DNA of 25,130 bases. Origin: an uncultured Frankiales bacterium. GTDB taxonomy: Bacteria > Actinomycetota > Actinomycetes > Mycobacteriales > SCTD01. The position numbers were made by a program, and so were the translations under genes. A model generated the notes under the pieces. That model was not told the DNA's origin. It did not search any database and saw only the letters and a list, made by a program, of their open reading frames with translations. The DNA lies in assembly GCA_946479905.1 (NCBI GenBank), contig CAMLIA010000040.1, positions 1 through 25,130 of the forward strand. Reading direction: 5' to 3'. Each line of letters starts with the position of its first letter. The stretch's first letter is position 1. Positions 6,521-14,910 of this stretch are shown piece by piece.

Positions 6521-8302
6521 TCAGCGCCCGACGGCGTACCCCTGCATGCCCCGCGGGTTGGCCGCCGCGCTCAGGAAGCCGCTCGTGACGTCGCGGCGGA
6601 CTGCCGAGAGGTAGCCGAGCGACCACCCGTCGGCCACGTCGACGACGTGCCCGCGCCGGCGGAGCTCGTCGATCACGGCGGTACCGAGACGATCCTCGAC
6701 CGTGAGGTGGCCGGGGGCAGCGGCGTGCGGGAAGAACGAGCTCGGGAAGTGCGTCGTGTGGAAGATCGGTGCGTCGATGGCCGCCTGCAGGTCGAGCGCC
6801 CCGTGCAGGTGCGCGAGCAGGAAGGACAGCGACCACTGGTCCTGCTGATCGCCGCCCGGCGTCCCGAAGGCGAGGTACGGCAGCCCGTCCCGGGTGGCCA
6901 GCGACGGGGTCAGCGTCGTCCGGGGCCGCTTCCCGGGCGCCATCGAGTTGGGCAGTCCAGGCTCGAGGGAGAGCATCTGCGCCCGCGTCCCCAGGCAGAA
7001 GCCGAGCGACGGGATGACGGGTGAGCTCTGCAGCCAGCCGCCGCTCGGGGTCGCGGAGACCATCAGGCCGTTGCGGTCCACGACGTCGAGGTGGCAGGTG
7101 TCGCCCCTGATCAGTCGGCTCGACCGGTCGGCGGGCTCGCCCGCCCCGGCGCCTGCTCCGTCGGCTGGTGCCGTCCACGTCGGCAGCCTCGGCGAGCGGC
7201 CGCCAGGACTGCCTGGCCGCTGCTCGACCGAGGCCTCGGGGCCGACGAGGGCGCGGCGGGCGTCGGCGTACTCCTCGCTCAGCAGGTCCTGGAGAGGGAC
7301 GTCGACGAACGCGGGGTCGCCGTACCAGGCGTCGCGATCGGCGAAGGCGAGCTTGAGGCACTCCGCCACCGTGTGCACCCAGTCCGCCGACAGGTGGCCC
7401 ATCGACTCCAGGTCGAACCCCGAGAGCAGCTGCAGGAGCTGCAGCAGCACCGGCCCCTGGCCCCAGGGGCCGGTCTTGTGGATGGTGAGCCCGGCGTAGT
7501 CGAGCGACACCGGGTCCTCGACGGGTGGCTGCCACCGGGCCAGGTCCTCACCGGTCAGCAGGCCGCCGTGCCTCGTGCCCGAGGTGTCCCGCACCTGCTG
7601 GGTCGCGCAGAACGCGGCGATCGCCTCGGCGACGAAGCCGGAGTAGAACGCCGCGTGCGCCGCGTCGATCTGCCGCTCTCGGCCGGCGCCCGCTGCCTCG
7701 GCCTCGCGGACGACGCGACGGTAGGTCTCGGCCAGCGCCGGGTTGCGGAACCGGGAACCGGCTGCAGGGCGGCCGCTGTCGGTGAGGTACGTCGCCGCGG
7801 AGGTCGGCCAGTCCGTCCGGAACAGGTCCTCCACCACGCCGAGCACCGCGGCGGCGCCGGTCGGCAGCGGGTAGCCGTGGGCCGCGTAGCCGATCGCCGG
7901 CTCGAGGACGTCGCGCACCGACCACGTGCCGCGGTCCCGGAGCAGCCGCATCCAGGCGCCGAACGCACCGGGCACGACCGCGGCGAGCAGGCCGGTGCCG
8001 GGGACGACCTCGACCCCCTGGTCGAGGTAGCGGTCGATCGTGGCCGCCTCCGGCGTCGGGCCCTGCCCGCAGTAGACCTGCACCGCGGATCCCGGGTCGC
8101 CGACGAGGATCGGGGCGTCGCCTGCGGGCCCGTTCATGTGCGGCTCGACGACCTGCAGCACGAACGCCGCGGTGACCGCGGCGTCGACGGCGTTGCCGCC
8201 GCGCTCGAGCACGCTCATGCCGGCGGAGGAGGCGAGCCAGTGCGTCGACGCGACCATCCCGAAGGTGCCGGTCAGCTCTGGGCGCGTCGTGAACCCCGTC
8301 AT
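6521..8302 (-). CDS. ggt: Gamma-glutamyltransferase-family Ntn hydrolase
   Basis: A 593-residue precursor of the GGT family. The N-terminal part contains ASSAGMSVLERGGNAVDAAV, the family's substrate-binding opening. The predicted autoprocessing and catalytic threonine is Thr402 in RGDTCHLDVVD, close to the position in E. coli GGT (Thr391). PSGGW and FGTPGGDQQDQW follow in the small subunit. GGT enzymes cleave gamma-glutamyl amides such as glutathione; this DTCH-type subgroup is less well characterised. No signal peptide is visible, so it may be cytoplasmic. The ATG at 8302 overlaps the stop of the upstream serine hydrolase (ATGA). The longer open frame to 8431 overlaps that gene and is not used. 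Confidence 0.87.
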   Translation of the reverse strand: MTGFTTRPELTGTFGMVASTHWLASSAGMSVLERGGNAVDAAVTAAFVLQVVEPHMNGPAGDAPILVGDPGSAVQVYCGQGPTPEAATIDRYLDQGVEVVPGTGLLAAVVPGAFGAWMRLLRDRGTWSVRDVLEPAIGYAAHGYPLPTGAAAVLGVVEDLFRTDWPTSAATYLTDSGRPAAGSRFRNPALAETYRRVVREAEAAGAGRERQIDAAHAAFYSGFVAEAIAAFCATQQVRDTSGTRHGGLLTGEDLARWQPPVEDPVSLDYAGLTIHKTGPWGQGPVLLQLLQLLSGFDLESMGHLSADWVHTVAECLKLAFADRDAWYGDPAFVDVPLQDLLSEEYADARRALVGPEASVEQRPGSPGGRSPRLPTWTAPADGAGAGAGEPADRSSRLIRGDTCHLDVVDRNGLMVSATPSGGWLQSSPVIPSLGFCLGTRAQMLSLEPGLPNSMAPGKRPRTTLTPSLATRDGLPYLAFGTPGGDQQDQWSLSFLLAHLHGALDLQAAIDAPIFHTTHFPSSFFPHAAAPGHLTVEDRLGTAVIDELRRRGHVVDVADGWSLGYLSAVRRDVTSGFLSAAANPRGMQGYAVGR

Positions 8303-9648
8303 GCCGGGAGGCGCCGGGCGAAGCGCATGCCGTGCACGATGCCCTCCACGCAGCCGTCCGGGCCGCGCCGCACGTCGAGCACCGGCGACGAGGGGTCGGC
8401 GGCGGTCGCGAAGACGTCCTGGCCCACGCACACGAGCTCGCGGGGCGGGTCGGTGAAGGCCAGCCGGGTCTGCTCGGGGACGTCGTCGGGCAGCTGCATG
8501 CAGACCGTCAGGCGACCCTGGTCAGCGGCGAGGCGCCAGGCGAACGGCCCGAGGTCGTAGCCGCCGGCCAGCTCGTCCGCGTCGAACGGGAAGGTCGGCA
8601 GTGGCGGCGGTGCCGGGACGCCGAGGTAGGTCTCCAGCACCCAGGCGAGGACCTTCGCGCCGATCGTCGGTGCCTGCTTGGTGTTGGCCAGGACGGTGAC
8701 GGCCACGCCGTGCTCGGGGGCGAGCACGAAGGTGGAGGTCTGCAGGTTCGACACGTTGCCGCCGTGCGTGACCAGGCGGACCTCGCCCCGGGAGCTCAGC
8801 AGCCACGACAGCCCGATGCCGTCGATGGTGCTGCGGGCCGGCACGGTGGGCTGCTGCATGAGCAGCCGTGTCTCCTCCCGCAGCGGGGCCTCGCCCTCGG
8901 TCGCCCCGGTGAGGTGGAAGCGGGCGTAGCTCAGCTGGTCGCGCAGCGAGCTCCACAACCCGCCGGCCGGGGCGATCGACCGGCTCAGCGGGTAGTCCGG
9001 GTCGGCGGTGGCCACGCCGTCGGTGACGACGTGCCCGACCGCGTGCGGCCGGTTCGCCACCTCCCAGGGGTGGTACCACGTGCCGCCGAGCCGGAGCGGC
9101 TCGAGCACCAGGTCCCTGACCGCCTGCTCGAAGGTGACACCGCGGAGGACCTCCAGCAGGCGTCCGGCGACGAGGAACCCCGAGTTGCTGTACGACGCGA
9201 GCTGGCCGGGCGGGAGCTCCTGGGGTGCGGTGGCCACCGCCTCGAGCGAGCGCTCCAGCGCGTCGTCCCCCCAGCCGGTGTCGGGGTGCAGGTCGCCGCG
9301 CCACCCGCTGGTGTGGTTGAGCAGGTGCTCGACGGTGACCGTCTCGGCGACCTCCGCGTCCTGCAGCGCGAACCCGGGCAGGTGGTCGATCACGCGGTCC
9401 TTCAGGGTGACGACGCCCTGGTCGACCAGCGCCATCAGCGCGGTGGCGGTGAAGGTCTTCGAGGTCGAGCCGATCATGAACAGCGTGTCCTCGTCGACCG
9501 GCGTCGGGTCGGCGGTGCTGCCGACCCCCACGGGTGCGACCAGGGCGCGCCCGTCGACCAGCACACCCGCGCTCACGCCCGGCGTGCCCAGCTCCTCCGC
9601 CGCGGCCGCGACGAGGTCGGCCAGCGCGGGGTCGTGCTGGAGGTGCAT
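8299..9648 (-). CDS. Class C beta-lactamase-type serine hydrolase
   Basis: A 449-residue protein of the beta-lactamase/PBP4*/esterase family (PF00144). Motifs: GSTSK with Ser61 and Lys64; YSN with Tyr153 to Asn155; and THGGN in place of KTG. The last 130 residues form a C-terminal beta domain, as in D-aminopeptidase or esterase relatives. There is no signal peptide, so it should be cytoplasmic. It is more likely a peptidase, amidase or esterase than a resistance enzyme. It is the middle gene of a three-gene unit: 3 bases downstream of the class A-like gene and overlapping the GGT gene by 4 bases. GAGG lies 8 bases before the ATG. Confidence 0.87.
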   Translation of the reverse strand: MHLQHDPALADLVAAAAEELGTPGVSAGVLVDGRALVAPVGVGSTADPTPVDEDTLFMIGSTSKTFTATALMALVDQGVVTLKDRVIDHLPGFALQDAEVAETVTVEHLLNHTSGWRGDLHPDTGWGDDALERSLEAVATAPQELPPGQLASYSNSGFLVAGRLLEVLRGVTFEQAVRDLVLEPLRLGGTWYHPWEVANRPHAVGHVVTDGVATADPDYPLSRSIAPAGGLWSSLRDQLSYARFHLTGATEGEAPLREETRLLMQQPTVPARSTIDGIGLSWLLSSRGEVRLVTHGGNVSNLQTSTFVLAPEHGVAVTVLANTKQAPTIGAKVLAWVLETYLGVPAPPPLPTFPFDADELAGGYDLGPFAWRLAADQGRLTVCMQLPDDVPEQTRLAFTDPPRELVCVGQDVFATAADPSSPVLDVRRGPDGCVEGIVHGMRFARRLPA

Positions 9649-9651
9649 CTC

Positions 9652-10521
9652 TCAGGCCTCGCGGAGGGTGTCGACGGCCCACCGCGCGGCCCGGCCGATC
9701 ACGGCATCTGCCGGGGCGTTCTTCGCCGCGAGCGAAGAGCTGCGGGTGAAGACCGCCACGGCGTAGCGCCCGCCGTCGGGGTACTCCACGACCCCCACCT
9801 CGTTGCGGATGGTGGGCAGCGTTCCGGTCTTCCCGCTGGTCTTGACCCGGTCGTCGTCGGCGAAGCCGGCGGCCAGTCGGTGCGGCCAGACCTGCAGCCC
9901 GAGGATGCGCCGGGCCTCGGCGCACGCGGGAGCCGACGCTGCCTCGTCTGCCCAGATCAGCTGCAGCAGCCGGGTCGTCTCGCGCGCCGTCGTCGCCTGG
10001 AGGGTCCGCTCGGGGTCGGCGGCGCGCAGCTTCTCGAGCGCCTCCCACGACGGGACGAGGTCGTCGATCGAGTCGAGGTCCAGGTCCTCCTCGACGGTGC
10101 GGAACAGGTCCCGGCAGTCACCGGCGACGCGCGTGCGGGTCAGGCCGAGCCGGCGCAGGGTCGCCTCGACCTTGTCCAGCCCGACGTGTGCGCAGACCAC
10201 GTCGGTGGCCGCGTTGTCGCTGATCCCCATCATGAGCCAGGCGAGGTCGCGCAGGCTCATCGTCATGGGGTCCTGCATGATCGACAGCCCGAAGGGGCCA
10301 ATGGCGCGGTCCTCGACCGGCACCTGCACCGGCGCGGTCGCGTCGAGCTCGCCGTCGGCGTGCTGCCGGCAGAGCTCGAGCAGCACCGGCAGCTTGAACA
10401 CCGACGCGGAGACCGCGAGGTCGTCCGCGTGATGGGCCACCTCCCGGCCGGAGTCGAGGTCGAGCGCGTGGAAGGCCGCCGTGACGCCGGCGTCGGCGAA
10501 GAGCTCAGCGAGATCGGTCAC
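9652..10521 (-). CDS. Class A beta-lactamase-like serine hydrolase
   Basis: A 289-residue protein with the class A beta-lactamase layout: SVFK (Ser40, Lys43), SDN (101-103) and KTG (231-233). The domain starts within a few residues of the chosen GTG at 10521, which has GGAAG 8 bases upstream. An in-frame ATG at 10605 would add 28 residues, but those codons have many A/T third positions, unlike the rest of the gene, so I regard them as leader. No secretion signal is visible, which argues against periplasmic antibiotic inactivation. Cytoplasmic relatives are generally annotated as serine hydrolases of unknown substrate. It is the first gene of the unit running through GGT. Confidence 0.82.
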   Translation of the reverse strand: MTDLAELFADAGVTAAFHALDLDSGREVAHHADDLAVSASVFKLPVLLELCRQHADGELDATAPVQVPVEDRAIGPFGLSIMQDPMTMSLRDLAWLMMGISDNAATDVVCAHVGLDKVEATLRRLGLTRTRVAGDCRDLFRTVEEDLDLDSIDDLVPSWEALEKLRAADPERTLQATTARETTRLLQLIWADEAASAPACAEARRILGLQVWPHRLAAGFADDDRVKTSGKTGTLPTIRNEVGVVEYPDGGRYAVAVFTRSSSLAAKNAPADAVIGRAARWAVDTLREA

Positions 10522-10615
10522 CTGCAGATCTTCCACGTCCCGACGGCGGGCTGGCGTTGTGTCCGCCGCAGAAGCCGACGCCGATCCTTCGTGCGATCCG
10601 CGCATGAGCGCCGGT

Positions 10616-11005
10616 TCAGCTGCGCAACGCCTCCAGGACGAGAGCCAGCCGCTCGCGCGCCTCGGTGGCGACCGGTTCGAGATCGGGGTTGTCGGTGAGC
10701 CGCACCATGGTGTCGGGATCGGCGATCTCCACGAGCGTGGCGTCACCCTGGGTGCGGACCACGACGTTGCACGGCAGCAGCAGTCCCAGGCTGCGGTCGA
10801 CGCCCAGTGCCCGGTGGGCGAGCGGCGGGTTGCAGGCGCCGAGGATCAGGTAGTCCTCCATGTCCTCGCCCAGCTTCGCCTTCAGGGTGGCAGCCACGTC
10901 GATCTCCGTGAGCACGCCGAAGCCCTGCTCCTGGAGCGCGGTGCGGACCCTCTCGACGGCCGCCCCGAAGGGCTGGTCGAGGGTGACGGTCATGCCGTAG
11001 GTCAT
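10616..11005 (-). CDS. DUF302 domain protein
   Basis: A 129-residue cytoplasmic protein of the DUF302 family. The hallmark segments are ILGACNPPLAHRAL (Cys58) and LGLLLPCNVVVRTQ (Cys79). The function of the family is unknown, though members often occur with sulfur-oxidation or thiol-stress genes. The start is clear: AGGAGGAA lies just before the ATG at 11005. It diverges from the MmpL gene across a region with two CsoR/CstR-like palindromes, so it probably belongs to the same regulon. The two conserved Cys would suit thiol or persulfide chemistry, which is inference. Confidence 0.85.
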   Translation of the reverse strand: MTYGMTVTLDQPFGAAVERVRTALQEQGFGVLTEIDVAATLKAKLGEDMEDYLILGACNPPLAHRALGVDRSLGLLLPCNVVVRTQGDATLVEIADPDTMVRLTDNPDLEPVATEARERLALVLEALRS

Positions 11006-11037
11006 GGTTCCTCCTGGTGCTCCGGGCTCCCAGTCTT

Positions 11038-11053
11038 ACACCCCTGGGGGTAT
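11038..11053. promoter_or_regulatory. CsoR/CstR-type operator 1 (DUF302 side)
   Basis: ACACCCCTGGGGGTAT is an imperfect palindrome of the C-tract/G-tract type bound by CsoR/CstR-family tetramers. It shares GGGGGTAT with operators 2, 3 and 4. It lies between the proposed -35 (11060-11055, minus strand) and -10 (TAAGAC, 11038-11033) of the DUF302 gene, so binding there should block that promoter. Confidence 0.65.
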
Positions 11054-11060
11054 TTGACAA
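11054..11060. promoter_or_regulatory. Overlapping back-to-back -35 elements
   Basis: The stretch TTGACAA reads TTGACA on the plus strand (11054-11059), a perfect -35 for the MmpL gene, and TTGTCA on the minus strand (11060-11055) for the DUF302 gene. Plausible -10 hexamers are CACTCT (11077-11082, plus, 17-base spacer) and TAAGAC (11038-11033, minus, 16-base spacer). The two promoters thus share one -35 region, with an operator on each side. Confidence 0.5.
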
Positions 11061-11076
11061 ATACCCTAGGGGGTAT
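11061..11076. promoter_or_regulatory. CsoR/CstR-type operator 2 (MmpL side)
   Basis: ATACCCTAGGGGGTAT is a 16-bp palindrome with ATACCC and GGGGGTAT arms, close to the operators reported for CstR and related CsoR-family repressors. It fills the spacer of the proposed MmpL promoter. Its centre is 23 bp from that of operator 1, about two helical turns, so two tetramers could bind the same face. Confidence 0.7.
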
Positions 11077-11110
11077 CACTCTGGCGATCAGCCCACGTGA
11101 GGAGAACGCC

Positions 11111-13267
11111 ATGACGTCCAGCACCACTGCACCGCCTGCCGGCTCGGTCGACCTGGGCGACCACGAGTACGGTGCGCTCGGTCGCCTGGGGCTGGTCATG
11201 GCCCGCAGGCGCGGTCGGGTCCTCCTCGCCTGGGCACTGCTCGCCGTCGTGCTCGGAGCGTTCGCCCCGCGCGTCGAGAGCGCGCTCGCGGGCGCAGGGT
11301 GGGAGGCGAGCGGTTCGCCCTCGGTCCAGGCGCGGGACCTGGTGCACCGGGAGTTCCAGGGGTTGTCGAGCGCGGCGCTCATGGTGGTGATCCACAGCGA
11401 CAGCGGTCCGGTGACGTCCGGGCCCGGCGCTCGGGCCATCGCCCGTGCGGAGGCCCTGTTGAAGAGCGACCCCCGCGTCTCCACGGTCGTCCCTCCGACG
11501 CCCGGTGTCTCGATCTCGGCCGACGGGCGCACGGCGATCGTGCAGGGGGGCGCGGCGTCGGCGAACACGAACGAGCTGGTGCGCGCTGCCGACGCGCTGA
11601 AAGGACCGCTCTCGGCGCTGGGCAGCACGCACCTGACCGTGGCGCTGACGGGCTCGAGCGCGCTCTGGAGCGACTTCAACACCGCCAACCGGACCGCCAT
11701 GATGAAGAGCGAGCTGTACAGCTGGCCCGTCACCCTCGCGATCCTCGTGCTGGCCTTCGGCTCTCTCGTCGCGGCCGGGCTGCCGCTGCTCCTCACGATC
11801 GTCGGGCTGGTCGCGGCCGCCGGGTCGCTCTACCTCGGCACGCTGCTGGGCGACATCAGCATCTGGGCGATGAACTTCGCGTTGATGTTCGCGCTGGCGC
11901 TCGGCATCGACTACGCGCTGTTCATGGTCGTCCGGTTCCGTGCCGCGCACTTCGGCCAGGCTGAGACCACCGAGGAGGCCGTGGCGGAGACGATGGACAC
12001 GGCAGGGAAGGCCGTCCTGTTCTCCGGGCTCACCGTGCTCATCAGCCTGTCCGCGGTGATGCTCGTGCCCTCGCCGGCGTTCCGCTCCATGGCGCTCGGC
12101 ATCATGCTGTCAGTCGTCTTCGTGCTGGCGGCGAGCCTGACGCTGCTGCCGGCCGTCCTCGGAAAGCTCGGAAACAGGGTCGACGCCCTCGCTCTGCCCT
12201 GGGTGCACAGCGGCGAGCACCGGTCGCCGCGGTTCGCGCGCTGGGCCGAGCGGCTCTGGCGGCGTCCGCTCGTGTTCGGTGCGCTCGCGCTCGGCCTGCT
12301 CGTCGCGCTGGCCCTGCCGCTGCTCGGGCTGCGCACCGGGATGCCGAGCATCAAGGTGGTGCCCGCGACCGATGGCTCACGCGTCGGGTACTCCCTCGTC
12401 AGCAAGGCCTTCGGGCCGGGCGCACCCGGCACGCTGCAGGTCGTCGCCCCCGCCGCTGAGGCGACGGCGGCCGCCGCGGTGCTGCGAGCCGACCACGGCA
12501 TCGCTCAGGTCATGGCCCCGATGCCGGGCAGCGCGGGCCACGTGCTGCTGCAGGCCGTGCCGGCGACCGACCCCTCCGCGCGGGCGACCGGGGACACGAT
12601 CGACCGGCTCCGGACGGCCCTGCCGGCAGGAACGCTCCTGGGTGGCGCGGCCGCCGAGAACCACGACCTCGAGCGGCTGCTGGCGGCGCGCACCCCACTG
12701 GTGGTGGGAGTGGTCCTCGGGCTGGGGTTCCTGCTCCTGCTCGTGGCCCTGCAGGCCCCGCTCATCGCCGCGCTGGGCGTCGTCACGAACCTGCTGGCCA
12801 CTGCTGCCGCCTTCGGTGTGGCCAGGCTGGTCTTCCAGGACGGCCACGGCGCGGGGCTGCTCGGCTTCGAGTCCCAGGGCTTCCTCGACGCCTGGGCGCC
12901 GGTGTTCTTCTTCGCGATGATCTTCGCGATCGGGATGGACTACACGGTCTTCCTGCTCTCCAGTGCCAAGGAGCACTGGGAGCGCAGCGGTGACGCGCGG
13001 GAGGCCATGGTCGGCGGCCTGGCGCACTCGGGCCGGGTCATCTTCGCGGCCGCGGGGGTGATGGTCGCGGTGTTCCTCACCTTCGCCCTCTCGGGTCCGC
13101 TGCCGCCCAAGGAGATGGGGATCGTCCTCGGCGTGGCCGTCCTGCTCGACGCCGCGCTGGTCCGGCTCCTCCTCCTGCCGGTCCTGCTCCGGCTCGCCGG
13201 GCCGGCTGCCTGGGCCAGCCCCCGCTGGTTGCGACGCGTCCTGCCGACCGTCCGATTCAGTCACTGA
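11111..13267 (+). CDS. MmpL/RND-family transporter
   Basis: A 718-residue membrane protein with the MMPL architecture: N-terminal helix (about 35-55), a first extracytoplasmic domain, five helices, a second extracytoplasmic domain and a final helix block. GIDYALF (Asp267-Tyr268) and GMDYTVF (Asp610-Tyr611) are the paired Asp-Tyr proton-relay motifs in TM4 and TM10. It should be a proton-motive-force-driven exporter of lipids or hydrophobic small molecules. It contains no Cys. AGGAG sits 6 bases before the ATG. The upstream operator and the CsoR-family gene directly downstream suggest control by that repressor, an unusual partner for an MmpL protein. The longer open frame upstream overlaps DUF302 and is rejected. 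Confidence 0.9.
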   Translation: MTSSTTAPPAGSVDLGDHEYGALGRLGLVMARRRGRVLLAWALLAVVLGAFAPRVESALAGAGWEASGSPSVQARDLVHREFQGLSSAALMVVIHSDSGPVTSGPGARAIARAEALLKSDPRVSTVVPPTPGVSISADGRTAIVQGGAASANTNELVRAADALKGPLSALGSTHLTVALTGSSALWSDFNTANRTAMMKSELYSWPVTLAILVLAFGSLVAAGLPLLLTIVGLVAAAGSLYLGTLLGDISIWAMNFALMFALALGIDYALFMVVRFRAAHFGQAETTEEAVAETMDTAGKAVLFSGLTVLISLSAVMLVPSPAFRSMALGIMLSVVFVLAASLTLLPAVLGKLGNRVDALALPWVHSGEHRSPRFARWAERLWRRPLVFGALALGLLVALALPLLGLRTGMPSIKVVPATDGSRVGYSLVSKAFGPGAPGTLQVVAPAAEATAAAAVLRADHGIAQVMAPMPGSAGHVLLQAVPATDPSARATGDTIDRLRTALPAGTLLGGAAAENHDLERLLAARTPLVVGVVLGLGFLLLLVALQAPLIAALGVVTNLLATAAAFGVARLVFQDGHGAGLLGFESQGFLDAWAPVFFFAMIFAIGMDYTVFLLSSAKEHWERSGDAREAMVGGLAHSGRVIFAAAGVMVAVFLTFALSGPLPPKEMGIVLGVAVLLDAALVRLLLLPVLLRLAGPAAWASPRWLRRVLPTVRFSH

Positions 13268-13573
<306 letters not shown>

Positions 13574-13577
13574 CGGG

Positions 13578-13593
13578 ATACCCCCCGGGGTAG
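13578..13593. promoter_or_regulatory. CsoR/CstR-type operator 4 (sulfur operon)
   Basis: ATACCCCCCGGGGTAG lies 4 bases after the repressor stop and 70 bases before the SQR start. Its reverse complement contains GGGGGTAT, as do the other three sites. A weak promoter downstream can be proposed (CTGCCG 13606-13611, CAGGAT 13630-13635). It would tie the sulfur relay operon to the repressor. Confidence 0.62.
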
Positions 13594-13663
13594 GGACCTT
13601 CGGCCCTGCCGCTCCCCGCCGCCTCACATCAGGATGAGGGCCTGAGCTGACGAGGGAGCGGTC

Positions 13664-14899
13664 ATGAGGCGATTGGTCGTCCTCGGCGCCGGGACCGCCG
13701 GCACCATGGCAGTCAACAAGCTCCGCAGGCGGCTGTCGCCGGCGGAGTGGTCCATCACCGTCGTCGACCGTGACGACGTGCACCTGTACCAGCCGGGTCT
13801 GCTGCTTCTCCCGTTCGGGGCGTACACGCCCGAGGAGATCGTCAAGCCGCGGCAGCGCTTCCTGCCCGAGGACGTCGAGCTCGTGCTGTCCGAGATCGAC
13901 CGGGTCGACGCCGACGCCAACAGGGTCCTGCTCGCCGACGGCCGCGTCCTGGACTACGACTACCTGATCGTCGCCACCGGCACGTCACCCCGGCCGGACC
14001 AGACGCCGGGTATGGACGGAAGCGAGTGGCGCAAGAGCGTCTTCGACTTCTACACCCTGGACGGCGCCGTGGCACTGCGGGAGAAGCTGGCCACCTGGCA
14101 GGGCGGTCGGCTCGTCGTCCACATCGTGGAGATGCCCATCAAGTGCCCCGTCGCTCCGCTGGAGTTCACGTTCCTCGCCGACGCCTTCTTCGAGGAGAAG
14201 GGGATGCGGGACAGGGTCGACATCACCTACGTGACGCCGTTGGAGGGCGCCTTCACCAAGCCGGTGGCGTCCAAGCACCTCGGGGGCATGCTCTCCGAGC
14301 GCAACGTGCAGCTCGAAGGGGACTTCATGATCGAGCGCATCGACCCGGACACCAAGACCCTGGTCTCGATGGACGAGCGAGAGGTGCCGTTCGACCTGCT
14401 CGTGACCATCCCGCTCAACATGGGTGCCGACTTCCTCGCCCGCTCCGGGCTCGGTGACGACCTGAACTACGTCCCCGTGGACAAGCAGACCCTGCTGTCG
14501 ACCCGCTACGGCAACCTCTTCGCGATCGGTGATGCGTCCAACATCCCGGCCTCGAAGGCTGGTTCGGTCGCGCACTTCTCTGTCGAGCTGTTCACCGAGA
14601 ACTTCCTCGAGCACGCCCAGGGGAAGCCGATGACCCACCCGTTCGACGGGCACGCCAACTGCTTCATCGAGTCGGGTCACGGCAAGGGCCTGCTGATCGA
14701 CTTCAACTACGACACCGAGCCGCTCCCCGGGAGGTACCCCGTCCCCGTCGTCGGGCCCTTCGCGCTCCTCGAGGAGAGCCGGGCGAACCACCTCGGGAAG
14801 CTGGGCTTCCGCTGGGCCTACTGGCACCTGCTGCTGCACGGGCGGCCGATGCCGGTCCCGGCGCTGATGTCGATGGCCGGCAAGCACCGCGACGAGTGA
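13664..14899 (+). CDS. sqr: Sulfide:quinone oxidoreductase-type flavoprotein
   Basis: A 411-residue FAD enzyme of the SQR/NDH-2 superfamily. The FAD-binding Rossmann motif is VVLGAGTAGT (residues 5-14), with Asp at the end of the second strand (TVVDRDD). ATG motifs are YLIVATGTSP and NLFAIGDASNIP. Exactly two cysteines are present, Cys161 in PIKCPVAP and Cys333 in ANCFIESG. They match the redox-active pair of SQR and are absent from NDH-2. The C-terminus has an amphipathic FRWAYWHLLLHG stretch for membrane attachment. It should oxidise sulfide to enzyme-bound persulfide or polysulfide and pass electrons to quinone. GAGGGAG lies 5 bases upstream of the ATG. It is the first gene of the sulfur operon behind operator 4. 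Confidence 0.82.
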   Translation: MRRLVVLGAGTAGTMAVNKLRRRLSPAEWSITVVDRDDVHLYQPGLLLLPFGAYTPEEIVKPRQRFLPEDVELVLSEIDRVDADANRVLLADGRVLDYDYLIVATGTSPRPDQTPGMDGSEWRKSVFDFYTLDGAVALREKLATWQGGRLVVHIVEMPIKCPVAPLEFTFLADAFFEEKGMRDRVDITYVTPLEGAFTKPVASKHLGGMLSERNVQLEGDFMIERIDPDTKTLVSMDEREVPFDLLVTIPLNMGADFLARSGLGDDLNYVPVDKQTLLSTRYGNLFAIGDASNIPASKAGSVAHFSVELFTENFLEHAQGKPMTHPFDGHANCFIESGHGKGLLIDFNYDTEPLPGRYPVPVVGPFALLEESRANHLGKLGFRWAYWHLLLHGRPMPVPALMSMAGKHRDE

Positions 14900-14910
14900 A
14901 GGAGCGCACC

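Noticed and set aside
8299..10521. Antibiotic-resistance beta-lactamases
   Set aside because: The folds match, but neither protein has a secretion signal, and the class C-type one has HGG in place of KTG. Operon linkage to GGT favours peptide or ester hydrolysis.
8332..10698. A very long plus-strand open frame (788 codons) antisense to the two serine hydrolases
   Set aside because: It is a GC-rich shadow: composition is dominated by Arg, Gly, Val, Gln and Asp with no domain pattern, while the minus strand carries clear SxxK, YSN, SDN and KTG motifs.
10481..11110. Upstream extension of the MmpL frame
   Set aside because: It runs antisense through DUF302 and across both operators and the promoter. 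The ATG at 11111 has a good ribosome site and begins a typical MmpL N-terminus.
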